A DNA stretch of 64,000 nt from Methylobacter sp. KS41 (GTDB taxonomy: Bacteria; Pseudomonadota; Gammaproteobacteria; Methylococcales; Methylomonadaceae): assembly GCA_002862125.1 (NCBI GenBank), contig PHSP01000001.1:744001-808000 (forward strand), read 5' to 3'. The translations under genes were made by a program, and so were the position numbers. The first letter of the stretch is position 1; every line of letters starts with the position of its first letter. The notes under the pieces are model-generated. The model had not been told where the DNA came from. It saw only the letters and a list, made by a program, of their open reading frames with translations, and searched no databases. Below are positions 38,371-46,677 of this stretch, one piece after another.

Positions 38371-38850
38371 ATGCAACCAACCAAATCACAGCACCCCCTA
38401 AGCGCAACACTTGCACCACTGGATGATGCGATCCGAGATGCCATGTGGGAACTTTTCGTTCAAATTGGAAAGTTCTGGAAAAATATTGATGACCCATCAG
38501 AGCACAAGCCGCGGGTTTATTCCTTCATGGAAAATCGAATCGCCCTTGACCCAATGTACCGTGATTACTACATAACAGCTAATAATGTTATAAAGCAGCT
38601 CGTCGATCAGTATGGTGAGGTAGAAGGATACCACCACCTTTTCACTGATCCGGATGCTATGAAATCCCCTCCTGCTACGCCTTTAGCCTTAACCAGACAG
38701 AAAGTTTCTAACGAGTTTGTATCCCTCCAATTAGCAGTAGGAGGATTCAAAGCCTTTGGTGCAAAAAATTATTGCGGCTTTATTGGTGGCGCTTACGTAC
38801 CCAGTGCCCCTGTACCTTATCGAACTATGGAGAACCATGATGCAGGTTGA
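38371..38850 (+). CDS. Small-subunit-like protein preceding GMC oxidoreductase
   Basis: 159 aa, soluble, no clear signal peptide. Its position before and 14-nt overlap with a GMC flavoprotein resemble the small gamma/subunit-3 proteins of gluconate or fructose dehydrogenases, which pair with the large FAD subunit. The usual twin-arginine signal is absent, so it would act in the cytoplasm. A Cys in AKNYCGFIGG is the only one visible. Function inferred only from pairing. Confidence 0.6.
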   Translation: MQPTKSQHPLSATLAPLDDAIRDAMWELFVQIGKFWKNIDDPSEHKPRVYSFMENRIALDPMYRDYYITANNVIKQLVDQYGEVEGYHHLFTDPDAMKSPPATPLALTRQKVSNEFVSLQLAVGGFKAFGAKNYCGFIGGAYVPSAPVPYRTMENHDAG

Positions 38851-40429
38851 CACACTGATTATTGGTTCAGGGATAGCTGCAACAGCATTGGCACAGCGTC
38901 TTTTAGATAAAAACCGAAACGCTTCTATTTTATTACTAGAAGCCGGATCGCATGTGATGACAAGGGATTCCGCACTCTGGGAGAATTATTTGGTAACTGG
39001 GAATTTGCCATACGACCAATTTAAGGATCTAAACTATCCCCAAAAGGATAAACCCGGTGAGAATGCTAATATTGGTGGAACGGAAGTCCCTCTAGCTGGC
39101 TCACGAGTAATTACTGTTGGTGGCTCTACCATCCATTGGGGTGGATGGTCCTTCCGATTAAAACCTGAGGACTTCAAACTAAGAACCAACACTGGATTTG
39201 GAATTGATTGGCCTATCAGTTACAGCGATCTTGAGTCCTATTACGGCGAGGCAGAACACTACATTGGTATTTCAGGAGATTCTGACGATCCTTCCGTACC
39301 TCGCAGTCGAAAATATCCTTTCAGCCCGTTTCCTTTTTCGCTACAAGATCAACCAGTCGCTCGTGCTCTAGAGGCTCTTAATATACCCTATGGCAATGTT
39401 CCAATTGCTCGGTACGGAGTTGGAGAAAATAACCAAAACCAAGTTCCTTGCCAGACAACAGGAACGTGCAAGTATTGCCCATTTGGCTCTCGATTTAATG
39501 CAACAGATCGTCTGAGTGACATGATCTCATCGAATGAATATCAAAATTTTAATATCATATCTGGTGCGGTTGTCGAAGAAATTGTCATCACATCTAAAAG
39601 TCAGATCGGAGGCGTTATTTACCTAGACAAGGCGTCAGGTAAATTAATTCAAGTGGATGCACAGCGTGTTGTTATTGCTGCTGGTAGCATAGAGTCGGCA
39701 AAACTCTTACTTCGATCAACATCTCCAGACTGGAAAAAAGGGCTTGGTAACGATAGCGACATAGTGGGTCGTAATTTGGTCACGCATCCTTATTTTATTT
39801 TCACTGGAACAATAAAAGAAAATCCTCTGCAACTCCAACCAGAGATGAACTTCCCAACGTTATGTACTAGGCATTTTGATAGTTCAGCGGAACAAGGTGC
39901 TGGAAAGTTTATACTCGTGAATCCTGCTGACACTGTACCGGTAAAGCTTGCTTCGCAAATGCATTCCGGCATGATGCGTGACGGGTTAAATTCATATGTT
40001 AGCGGGCCGAATCAGGTCCAGCTTCATGGCATGATAGAGGTATTTGGAGAATTGCATAATCGCGTGACCAATTTTCCAAGCAGAAACCATCTGGGAATGT
40101 TTGAAACAAGTGTTGATTTCACAAAAGACTCTAACTTCGATATTAGAATGGGTCAGATTCAAGAACATGTAGACAAAATTTTCCAAAATATGGGTGCACA
40201 AATAGTCGGAAAACCCAGCATCTCTTGGCGGGCTGATCATGCGGCATCTGTTTGTCGCATGAGTAATGATCCGGCAAGTGGTGTTCTCGACAAAAACTTG
40301 CAGGTTTTTGGCTTAGATAACCTGTTTGTTTGTTCCAATGCGGCATTTTCGTCGATCGGCGCAGTTAATCCGACTTTGACGCTTACTGCTTTGGCAATCC
40401 GTCTAGGAGATTATCTTGCTAATGAATAA
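38837..40429 (+). CDS. GMC-family FAD oxidoreductase
   Basis: 530 aa from ATG 38837 (GGAG 6 nt upstream). FAD-binding fold DTLIIGSGIAATALAQRLL (N-terminus) with LLLEAGS, the GMC signature GGSTIHWGGWSFR (about 95), and the C-terminal SSIGAVNPTLTLTALAIRL with the His/Asn region. A Cys-rich insertion CQTTGTCKYCPFGSRFNATDR (about 205) could bind a metal or Fe-S cofactor, as in some dehydrogenases. The substrate is unknown. Its neighbours (small subunit, ParB-fold protein) are unusual for a metabolic dehydrogenase. Confidence 0.85.
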   Translation: MMQVDTLIIGSGIAATALAQRLLDKNRNASILLLEAGSHVMTRDSALWENYLVTGNLPYDQFKDLNYPQKDKPGENANIGGTEVPLAGSRVITVGGSTIHWGGWSFRLKPEDFKLRTNTGFGIDWPISYSDLESYYGEAEHYIGISGDSDDPSVPRSRKYPFSPFPFSLQDQPVARALEALNIPYGNVPIARYGVGENNQNQVPCQTTGTCKYCPFGSRFNATDRLSDMISSNEYQNFNIISGAVVEEIVITSKSQIGGVIYLDKASGKLIQVDAQRVVIAAGSIESAKLLLRSTSPDWKKGLGNDSDIVGRNLVTHPYFIFTGTIKENPLQLQPEMNFPTLCTRHFDSSAEQGAGKFILVNPADTVPVKLASQMHSGMMRDGLNSYVSGPNQVQLHGMIEVFGELHNRVTNFPSRNHLGMFETSVDFTKDSNFDIRMGQIQEHVDKIFQNMGAQIVGKPSISWRADHAASVCRMSNDPASGVLDKNLQVFGLDNLFVCSNAAFSSIGAVNPTLTLTALAIRLGDYLANE

Positions 40430-40476
40430 GCATATTCCGATCCGCCCCTTAGATAGACATAGGTTCTATTTTGCCA

Positions 40477-40905
40477 ATGAAATTAAAAAGGAACAAAAGA
40501 TTTACCCCTTGCCCTATCGATGATGAGGACGAGTTGTTTCCGAATGGAATATTCGAATTCAACATCACAAAAATGCTCTCATTTATTGAAAAAAATCCTG
40601 ATAAATTTGCTTTAGAACAAGTTTCAGTAACTGAATTTAACCAAAATTTTTCTGATCTCAATGAATCTCATATCGACTCTGTCGATATTTGTCGTCCTGT
40701 CATTTTTGCCGAAATAGCTCCTGGAAAATATAATTTGATTGACGGCAATCATAGAATGGAAAAAGCACGTAGATTGGGGGTTAAGACCATGTCAGCATTC
40801 AAACTAACCGTTGAACAACACATTATTTTTTTGACTACTGAAAAAGCTTATTTAGCCTACGTCGAATATTGGAACAGCAAGCTGACTAAGCCAAGCGCGG
40901 TTTGA
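40477..40905 (+). CDS. ParB/sulfiredoxin-fold protein
   Basis: About 142 aa; ATG 40477 preferred over TTG 40471. The motif YNLIDGNHRMEKARRLG (about 88-104) is the ParB N-terminal nuclease-like/CTPase box (GxxRxxA class). Without a helix-turn-helix domain it is too short for partition ParB. The end appears to be formed by the adjacent tnpB scar: the last ~6 residues and the stop lie in the remnant, so the natural C-terminus may be lost. Confidence 0.72.
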   Translation: MKLKRNKRFTPCPIDDEDELFPNGIFEFNITKMLSFIEKNPDKFALEQVSVTEFNQNFSDLNESHIDSVDICRPVIFAEIAPGKYNLIDGNHRMEKARRLGVKTMSAFKLTVEQHIIFLTTEKAYLAYVEYWNSKLTKPSAV

Positions 40906-41065
40906 ATGCGTGGACTGTGGTTTCGAGGTAAACGCCGATTTGGTCGGCGCTATCAATGTTCTAATGGCGGGACACGCCCAGTTAGCTTGTGCAGATACTT
41001 CGCCTGCTGTTGGGGCGTCGGGCCAAGAACCCACCGAAGCGACTCAGGTAACATTAGTTGCTTGA
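40889..41065 (+). pseudogene. TnpB 3' remnant (IS200/IS605 family) A
   Basis: The frame encodes the C-terminal TnpB zinc ribbon and RuvC end: QARFECVDCGFEVNADLVGA, then INVLMAGH, ending at TGA 41065. Nothing of the upstream ~300 residues remains; the remnant is fused to the end of the ParB-fold gene. Confidence 0.85.
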
Positions 41066-41108
41066 GCGCTGTAGGAATCCTCTTCCTTTAGGGAGGGGAG
41101 GATGTCAA
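41066..41108 (+). ncRNA. IS605-type right end / omega-RNA 3' part A
   Basis: The hairpin-forming end has CCTCTTCC/GGAGGGGAGG arms and terminates in GGATGTCAA, typical of the right end of TnpB elements, from which the omega RNA is processed. The following ~20 nt would be the guide-position flank. Confidence 0.55.
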
Positions 41109-41153
41109 GAAACAAATTGCTTTTTAAAGCCTACCGCGACTTAAAACTACCGA

Positions 41154-41288
41154 ATGTTTTGGGTTAACCGTCAAACCCTAGCAGAATTCAGGTGCGTTGA
41201 ATGTGGCTACGAGAACCATGCCGATGTAGTCGGCGCATTAAACATATTAAAGCGGGGCCGTGAAGTGCTCGCCGGAAGAAGAAAATAA
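41154..41288 (+). pseudogene. TnpB 3' remnant (IS200/IS605 family) B
   Basis: A second zinc-ribbon tail: NRQTLAEFRCVECGYENHAD, then VVGALNILKRG, ending at TAA 41288. It differs from remnant A at many positions, so the two derive from different TnpB elements that landed side by side. Confidence 0.85.
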
Positions 41289-41414
41289 CCGCAGGACATG
41301 CGGGACTCGCCTGTGATAGTGAATGGTGCAATAAGGCCGTTAGCAGCAGGAACCAGCTCAGCGTCAACAGACGCCCGAGGAATCCTCTTCGTATTACGGA
41401 TGGGCGGATGTCAA
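41289..41414 (+). ncRNA. IS605-type right end / omega-RNA 3' part B
   Basis: A structured tail ending in GAGGAATCCTCTTC..GGATGTCAA, parallel to end A. Both right ends are followed within ~65 nt by GTTAAAACTACCGAA-like sequence (41138-41152 and 41460-41474), a duplicated flank. Confidence 0.55.
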
Positions 41415-41454
41415 TAGAAATAAATCATAAATCATATTGTTACAAAATGACCCG

Positions 41455-41884
41455 CGAGTTAAAACTACCGAAAACAGCCTTGATTGAGAGCCGGTTTTTT
41501 TTGTGTGCCGAAGCAGGGATAAATTAAAAGGATAGATATAAGGTTAAAAGGATAAGAGCAAAAAAAACTGTTTTTTACTATTGTAAATCATAGCTTTGCA
41601 TTTTTTACCCGTACCTTATACCTACCGAATAGCCAAAAGTTATCCACAGATTTGGTCAAAATCGGACTTAATTTTGACCGGGCGTACCCTATACCTACCG
41701 CCTTTTTTAATGCCCGTACCCTATACCTACCGCGTTTTTTGATGTCCGTACCCTATACCTACCGAGAACTCTTTCAAAAAATGCCTATTTTCCCAACCAT
41801 TGAACCCCTCCGTACCCTATACCTACCGAGGGCCGTACACTATACCTACCGAAAAAGGCAAAAACCCGTACCCTATACCTACTG
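41455..41884. other. oriV: Replication origin: iterons, DnaA box, AT-rich stretch
   Basis: Seven copies of a 19-bp direct repeat, consensus CCGTACCCTATACCTACCG, start at 41609, 41682, 41714, 41746, 41810, 41833 and 41866 (steps 73, 32, 32, 64, 23, 33 bp, roughly whole helical turns). A perfect DnaA box TTATCCACA is at 41640-41648. An AT-rich tract (about 41500-41605) lies beside it. The rep gene ends at the last iteron. This is an iteron-type plasmid origin. Confidence 0.88.
41640..41648 (+). promoter_or_regulatory. DnaA box
   Basis: TTATCCACA, an exact match to the consensus, between iterons 1 and 2. Confidence 0.75.
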
Positions 41885-42973
41885 CTATTTTTCCTTCAGT
41901 CGATTCAAGTTTGCGTTTGCCTGTTTGGACTCACTCGAAAATTTTCCAGCCGGGTAGAGTGTATAAACCACATCTTCGATTTGGCCTCTTTCCCCTAGAA
42001 TCTTGGCTTCGTCGAATGGGATTAGATTTTCTTGATCGTTAATTCTCAAAAGCTTTGGTTCCAAAATTCCTTTGTTAGCTAGTTCGGCTAGCGCTTTGCG
42101 CACGTACTGCATCGCTTTTCGATGGCTCCCGAAACTTTCAAGCAATCCGCTATCGCGTTTGATGGTACTGAATCGAATCTCAAATTTTTGACCTCGCGCC
42201 GCATAGGTAAATTTGGCTACAAGATACTTGTGTAGCCATCGCGTGAGCTGCGTATCGTGGGACATCATCAATTCGTAATTGAACTGTCGGTAATCAATTG
42301 CGCGGAGTGCCTTGGTAATGAGAGGATGAAACTCAACGTACCATCGGGCATGGGGATCTTGTTCAAGATCCACTCTTGAGACTGAAGATAATCGACTGAA
42401 GTAATTGCAAACGTCGTATATTTTTGTTTTCTTGTTCTCGGCGTTGATCTCTATAGAGCTGCGAGCCATGATTCTTAGGCTCAGTACAATTTCCTGATAG
42501 GATCTTGTATGGCTCCTGTTCTTCAGTTCTTTGCGCAACTGAAAAATAGAAAAAGTTACGCCGTAACTAGGGTTGGATTCGTCATAGTAGCCATGATTTT
42601 GCAAGGTTGCGATCTTACGAAGCGCTGATTCGATTAATTCTTCATTGCCTCCTGGATAGTATTCCGTCACAACGCCATTCTCAAGGATCCTTGCGGGCTG
42701 AATCTCAATCGTAATTTTGCTTCCCTTGTATTGGCTATTTCTAATCAACAATTGCGGAAAAGTACCTTCCTTACGCATTTTATGAGCCATCTGCCGAGAA
42801 ACTGAGTAAAGCGGAAGACAGTCCCATAGAGGGATGGCATTGGACATTTTTTCGCGCTGCTCATCGTTATTGCACAAAAAGCTTTGGAAAATGTCGATTT
42901 GCTTGCAAATGAACGCTTCCATAGGCGGTGGAGCAAACTTATTTTCGTTATCAGATTTTTCTGGAGATGACAT
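41885..42973 (-). CDS. rep: Plasmid replication initiator protein
   Basis: 362 aa with a two-winged-helix-like pattern: the central region IFQLRKELKNRSHTRSYQEI and a second basic wing (LESFGSHRKAMQYVRKALAE, about 290) resemble iteron-binding initiators. The neighbouring iterons and DnaA box support the call more than sequence similarity, since I cannot place it in a named Rep family. It is transcribed away from the recombination block and ends at the iterons. Confidence 0.8.
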   Translation of the reverse strand: MSSPEKSDNENKFAPPPMEAFICKQIDIFQSFLCNNDEQREKMSNAIPLWDCLPLYSVSRQMAHKMRKEGTFPQLLIRNSQYKGSKITIEIQPARILENGVVTEYYPGGNEELIESALRKIATLQNHGYYDESNPSYGVTFSIFQLRKELKNRSHTRSYQEIVLSLRIMARSSIEINAENKKTKIYDVCNYFSRLSSVSRVDLEQDPHARWYVEFHPLITKALRAIDYRQFNYELMMSHDTQLTRWLHKYLVAKFTYAARGQKFEIRFSTIKRDSGLLESFGSHRKAMQYVRKALAELANKGILEPKLLRINDQENLIPFDEAKILGERGQIEDVVYTLYPAGKFSSESKQANANLNRLKEK

Positions 42974-43070
42974 GACCGTAAACCAGATGGTTTCATACGA
43001 TCATCCATAGTATGTATTTTTTAAAAAATGCATCGGGGTGAAAGACGCGTAAAAAACGCCTCTTTTGATT
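42974..43070. other. Divergent promoter region between rep and repeat copy 1
   Basis: No gene; AT-rich just upstream of rep. A GACGCGTAAAAAACGCCTCTTTT hairpin-like stretch (43044-43066; GGCG-type pairing AGGCG/CGCGT imperfect) may be a terminator-like element. Promoters for rep are expected here. Confidence 0.35.
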
Positions 43071-43387
43071 CCGTCCCCTCGAAAGGCACGCTATTTTAGG
43101 TGTCTTTCGAACTTAACCTTTAGACGGTAATAGGCATAATGTCTTTATCGTCTTTCCGGAATGCTTGGATTGAGTATTGCGGAAAGACGATTTTTTGTAG
43201 TTCTCTAAGAGAGCTCAAAAGTAGTGCCAGTTCAGCACTTTAAATAAGGAATCAGTTAAGCGCTACGGCGTGATTATTTTTAAGCGGCCTTGCCGTTATT
43301 TTATTTTTTTAACCCACCAGGGAAAATTCATGTTTTCCCGGTTGGGATACGTGCGTTTTCTCTGGTTTCAACCCGAGGAAATTCACC
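43071..43387 (+). repeat. Long non-coding repeat, copy 1 (regulatory leader)
   Basis: About 310 bp, near-identical to copies at 50801 and 60869. Contents in order: hairpin CGAAAGGCAC/GTGTCTTTCG (43080-43109); AGACGGTAA (43122-43130) complementary to TTATCGTCT (43145-43153); an intrinsic terminator ATCGTCTTTCCG/CGGAAAGACGAT plus T6 (43147-43196) that competes with that pairing; a second hairpin AAGCGGC/GCCGTT plus T tract; then a two-state leader (ACCCACCAGGGAAAA.. with distal TTTTCTCTGG) and the start codon. It heads the ssb/recT block. Confidence 0.85.
43147..43196 (+). terminator. Intrinsic terminator in repeat copy 1
   Basis: A 12-bp perfect stem ATCGTCTTTCCG/CGGAAAGACGAT with an inner AATGCT/AGTATT stem, followed by T6. 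The same structure is at 50876-50925 and 60945-60994. Confidence 0.85.
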
Positions 43388-43525
43388 ATGAAAACCCTGT
43401 TAGTTATTGCTGTACTGATGTTCAGTATTGGAACCGCTTTGTCTGCCGCCAAGCAAACCTTGGATACAGGCACCGCTTTGCTCTCTAAACGTCATGCACA
43501 AATAGAAGCTTTGACTTCAAATTAA
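43388..43525 (+). CDS. Small exported peptide (45 aa)
   Basis: The ATG is 4 nt after GAGGAAATTC-type sequence of the repeat. [20 protein letters not shown] forms a clean signal peptide with an A-x-A cleavage site, leaving a ~25-aa mature peptide with no Cys. First gene of the plasmid block; role unknown. Confidence 0.65.
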   Translation: MKTLLVIAVLMFSIGTALSAAKQTLDTGTALLSKRHAQIEALTSN

Positions 43526-43598
43526 ACCCTCTGGGAGATTCATTTCCCATCGGGTAATGGTCTCCCTTTTTTACTTTTTGTCTTTAAGGAGACTTGCT
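43525..43598 (+). promoter_or_regulatory. Two-state leader upstream of ssb
   Basis: Proximal pairing ACCC../GGGT encloses GGGA..TCCC. The distal arm ATGGTCTCCC (43557-43566) can pair instead with GGGAGATTCAT (43533-43543). T6, then AAGGAG before the ATG. Confidence 0.75.
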
Positions 43599-44024
43599 AT
43601 GTACAACAAATCTACAATCATCGGCCGTTTAGGAACTGACCCAGAAGTTCGTTTTACCCAGGATCAAAAGGCAATTGCCAATTTGAGAGTGGCTACCACG
43701 GAATCCTGGAAAGATCGTCAAACCGGTGAGCGCAAAGAAAAAACGGAATGGCACCGCGTTGTTCTGTTTGGAAAGCTTGCTGAAATCGCTCGCGATCATC
43801 TTAAAAAAGGCGCTTTAGTCTTGTTTGAAGGTCCGAGTCGCACCCGCAAATGGCAAGACAAAGATGGAAAAGATCAGTACACCACTGAGCTTCATGCTGA
43901 AGAAATGAAGATGCTTGGTTCTAAATCAGGCTCCAATTCTTCCTCTGACTCATCTGCATCAACCTCTCAATCAACCGATTGTCCGTCTAACAATTATGAC
44001 GATTTCGATGACATTGATTTTTAG
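43599..44024 (+). CDS. ssb: Single-stranded DNA-binding protein
   Basis: 141 aa. OB-fold in residues 1-105 ([34 protein letters not shown], and the [14 protein letters not shown] end), a Ser/Gly-rich linker and an acidic C-terminal tip DDFDDIDF for partner-protein docking. The ATG at 43599 follows AAGGAG. It would coat ssDNA for the RecT/YqaJ recombination pair that follows. Confidence 0.95.
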   Translation: MYNKSTIIGRLGTDPEVRFTQDQKAIANLRVATTESWKDRQTGERKEKTEWHRVVLFGKLAEIARDHLKKGALVLFEGPSRTRKWQDKDGKDQYTTELHAEEMKMLGSKSGSNSSSDSSASTSQSTDCPSNNYDDFDDIDF

Positions 44025-44068
44025 GCTACCCACGGCGTTGCTCCGTATTTCTTGAGCTTCGCTAATTA

Positions 44069-44149
44069 TTAACTTTTCCCATTGGGACATCATTTGTCCT
44101 TTGGGACTCATGGCGTTCCTTTTTTCTATTTCCATTTTTGGAGAACACC
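44069..44149 (+). promoter_or_regulatory. Two-state leader upstream of recT
   Basis: Proximal CCCATT..TTGGG around GGAC..GTCC. Distal arm ATGGCGTTCC (44110-44119) pairs with GGGACATCAT (44084-44093) at 9 of 10 positions, allowing G-U. T6 follows and TTTTTGGAG precedes the ATG. Confidence 0.75.
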
Positions 44150-45136
44150 ATGTCCACAGCTAATTCAAAAACTCAGCCCAACACTCTGGTCAAAAAATTC
44201 GCGGATAAATTCAACTTTCCGGACGAAAAAAAATTGATCGATACCTTGAAAGCCACCGCTTTCAAGATCAAAGATGGCGTTGTGACTGATGAACAGATGT
44301 CAGCTCTTTTGATCGTTGCCGATCAGTACGGTTTAAATCCGTTCACCAAAGAGATTTTTGCTTATCCCGACAAGCAGAATGGCATCGTTCCTGTTGTATC
44401 TGTTGATGGATGGTCTCGTATCATCAATCAGCATCCCGATATGGATGGGCTTGAGTTCGTTTATTCTGACGAGATCATCACCGATTTGCCTGACGCCAAA
44501 TCTTGCTCATCTTGGATTGAATGTGTGATCTATCGTAAAGGTCGATCCCATCCTGTTCGAGTCAAAGAGTTCTTGGACGAAGTTTATCGACCTCCGTTTG
44601 AAGGAACGAATAAATCCTCGGGCCAGCAGTACAAAACATCTGGACCTTGGCAATCTCATACCAAGCGCATGTTGCGTCATAAGTCATTGATTCAGTGCTC
44701 GCGTATTGCATTTGGCTTCGTCGGTATTTACGACCAGGATGAAGCTGAGCGCATTATTGAAGGTCAAGCCGAAGTCATTATCGATCCTGCTGCACCTCAA
44801 GAGCCCAGTGAAAATGCCAAACGCATTCTTCCAAAGCTTGTCAAAAGAGCGAGTGAAAACGCTTCCTGGCAAGCAGCACTTGATTATGCTGGCGAAAACT
44901 TCTCTGGCATTGATTTGAATTTCATCTCCCAGGAACTTAATAAGGCAAAAGCAGCAGCTGAACCCGCGTTACCTCCTGTTCAAAATGAAACCAAATCGTC
45001 TCAATCAAGTTCTACGGCACCTAATGCCGCTGAAACTGTATCTGGCAATGCAGCCAACAATACTGCATCCGGTGCAACCGTCAACAACAAGCCTCACAGA
45101 CAACATTTGTCTGAAGCACGCGATGCTTTAGCCTGA
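44150..45136 (+). CDS. bet: RecT/Bet single-strand annealing recombinase
   Basis: 328 aa from ATG 44150. Bet/RecT core: LIVADQYGLNPFTKEIFAYP, VVSVDGWSRIINQHP and a KRMLRHKSLIQCSRIAFGF helix (about residues 170-190). The C-terminal ~90 residues are Ala/Asn/Ser-rich linker. It anneals complementary strands exposed by the exonuclease and works with the SSB upstream. Phage- and plasmid-type. Confidence 0.93.
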   Translation: MSTANSKTQPNTLVKKFADKFNFPDEKKLIDTLKATAFKIKDGVVTDEQMSALLIVADQYGLNPFTKEIFAYPDKQNGIVPVVSVDGWSRIINQHPDMDGLEFVYSDEIITDLPDAKSCSSWIECVIYRKGRSHPVRVKEFLDEVYRPPFEGTNKSSGQQYKTSGPWQSHTKRMLRHKSLIQCSRIAFGFVGIYDQDEAERIIEGQAEVIIDPAAPQEPSENAKRILPKLVKRASENASWQAALDYAGENFSGIDLNFISQELNKAKAAAEPALPPVQNETKSSQSSSTAPNAAETVSGNAANNTASGATVNNKPHRQHLSEARDALA

Positions 45137-45153
45137 TTTGTTTAAGTTAACTC

Positions 45154-45222
45154 AACCCTAATGGGCATCATTCATGCCTATTTTGGGAGTTCATGATGCC
45201 TCAACTTTTTTGGAGAGTCATC
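45154..45222 (+). promoter_or_regulatory. Two-state leader upstream of the 42-aa membrane protein
   Basis: Proximal hairpin GGCAT/ATGCC inside AACCC/GGG..TT. The distal arm ATGATGCC (45193-45200) is a perfect complement of GGCATCAT (45164-45171). CTTTTTTGGAG follows. Confidence 0.8.
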
Positions 45223-45351
45223 ATGGTAAGAAACTTGATTTTTGCATTGCTGGGCTATTTTTCTATCGCAATGCTTTTTCTGGCAGGAATGCTTGGAAAA
45301 CAAATTTGCACCGAACTCTGGAATGACATGTTCCATGTCTTGATGCAGTAA
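45223..45351 (+). CDS. Small single-pass membrane protein (42 aa)
   Basis: One hydrophobic helix (LIFALLGYFSIAMLFLAGML) with a short C-terminal cytosolic or periplasmic tail containing one Cys. The ATG is 7 nt after TTTTTTGGAG of the leader, the spacing used by the neighbouring genes, which supports its expression. Unknown function. Confidence 0.6.
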   Translation: MVRNLIFALLGYFSIAMLFLAGMLGKQICTELWNDMFHVLMQ

Positions 45352-45357
45352 CTTTAC

Positions 45358-45431
45358 TTCACCCACCTGGGCGTCCACTGATGCCCAATTGGGTTTCTTG
45401 GCGCCCTTCTTTTCTCTATTTGGAGGTCGTT
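45358..45431 (+). promoter_or_regulatory. Two-state leader upstream of the 56-aa gene
   Basis: Proximal ACCCACC..AATTGGGT around GGGC..GCCC. Distal TTGGCGCCC (45398-45406) pairs with GGGCGTCCA (45369-45377) at 8 of 9. T-rich tract, then TTTGGAGG. Confidence 0.72.
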
Positions 45432-45602
45432 ATGAGTTCTATCGTTTTAAATTCGCTTTTCTATTCTCGGGATTACAGTGAATACGACAAGCCAACTTTC
45501 TTACGTAAACATGGCAGTGTATTCCGGGAGAGATTCTGGAAACCGATTCACCAGCCGCGTAAGAGCCGCTTTACTCGTACTCACTCCGGGGATCTTCAAT
45601 GA
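45432..45602 (+). CDS. Small basic protein (56 aa)
   Basis: The stop overlaps the yqaJ ATG (ATGA), so it is translationally coupled to the exonuclease. C-terminal half rich in Arg/Lys (RERFWKPIHQPRKSRFTRTH). No family recognised; possibly a nuclease accessory peptide. Confidence 0.6.
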   Translation: MSSIVLNSLFYSRDYSEYDKPTFLRKHGSVFRERFWKPIHQPRKSRFTRTHSGDLQ

Positions 45603-46654
45603 AAATTGCGGACATTCCCCAGAGAACACCTGAATGGCATCAATGGCGAAATACAGGCGTCTCAGCTTCTGAAGCGGACATTGTTCTTGGGTTAAGTTCA
45701 TATAAGACACGGTATCGGCTTTATGCTGAAAAGAAGGGACTTATCCTCCCTGATAATCTTGATCGAAATCCGCACGTACAGCGTGGCATTCGATTAGAAC
45801 CGGTTGCCAGACGAGCTTTTGAATGTCGGCACAATACAATGTTGTTACCCGTGTGCGCGGAATCCGATGAGTATTCGTTTATTCGCGCATCGTTTGACGG
45901 TATTGACGACAACGGTATTCCTGTTGAAATCAAGGCGCCAACGGAGAAAAATTTTCGTGACGCTCAATCTTCAGAGGATCAAGAGGCTTTTTTATCTGAA
46001 GAAGATTTCCGTGATGCTCAAAAAAATCGGAAAGAATCCAGGTTATACAAGCGCTATTACTTTCAAGTTCAGCAACAGATATTGGTTGCGAATTCGGACA
46101 GTGCTTGGCTTTCGCTCTATCTCAACGAGCGCGAGTATCTGGACATTCCGGTCCCTCGTGATGACGCGATCATCAACACGATCATTTTCGAAGCAAGAAA
46201 GTTTTGGGAATGCTTAAAGACCAATACGCCTCCTGAAAGAGATCCGGAACGGGACATTTTTATACCCTCTGGATTACAACTCGATCAGTGGAATACGTTG
46301 GCATCCTCATATCACACCGCCGAAGAAATGATTTTGGATTACAAGTCCAAAATTCAGGCGCTTGAAAAAGAGCAGTCTCAAATCGAAAGCAATCTTTTGC
46401 AATTGATGGGTGATTTTGCTCACGCTGAAAGCGCTGGCCTTCGTATTAGTCGTTATCTGCAGCAAGGCAGCATTGATTACAGGGCAGTCCTGAAATCTTT
46501 GCATCCCGATCTTGATCCAGTTGTTTTGGAACAATTCAGGAAACCGCCTACTGAGCGATCGCGTTTTACGCTCAAAGATGAAGACAAGGCTTCCGTCCCT
46601 TATTCCATGGATGAAATCATGTCTTCTGTTAAACAAGACGATTTTTGGTTCTAA
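45599..46654 (+). CDS. yqaJ: YqaJ-type viral recombinase exonuclease
   Basis: 351 aa. PD-(D/E)XK core: RNTGVSASEADIVLGLS, RASFDGIDD (Asp) and PVEIKAP (E-x-K), then YYFQVQQQILVA. It degrades one strand from dsDNA ends, feeding ssDNA to the RecT-type annealase encoded just upstream. The C-terminal ~130 residues are helical. It ends ..DFWF like the DUF3150 protein at 54229, a shared C-terminal tetrapeptide. Confidence 0.92.
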   Translation: MKIADIPQRTPEWHQWRNTGVSASEADIVLGLSSYKTRYRLYAEKKGLILPDNLDRNPHVQRGIRLEPVARRAFECRHNTMLLPVCAESDEYSFIRASFDGIDDNGIPVEIKAPTEKNFRDAQSSEDQEAFLSEEDFRDAQKNRKESRLYKRYYFQVQQQILVANSDSAWLSLYLNEREYLDIPVPRDDAIINTIIFEARKFWECLKTNTPPERDPERDIFIPSGLQLDQWNTLASSYHTAEEMILDYKSKIQALEKEQSQIESNLLQLMGDFAHAESAGLRISRYLQQGSIDYRAVLKSLHPDLDPVVLEQFRKPPTERSRFTLKDEDKASVPYSMDEIMSSVKQDDFWF

Positions 46655-46677
46655 CGAGCCATTAATCATTAGTTCTT

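Noticed and set aside
41609-41884. Seven repeats considered as a CRISPR array
   Set aside because: The repeats are 19 bp with spacing from 4 to 54 bp, there are no cas genes, and they sit at rep with a DnaA box. They are iterons.
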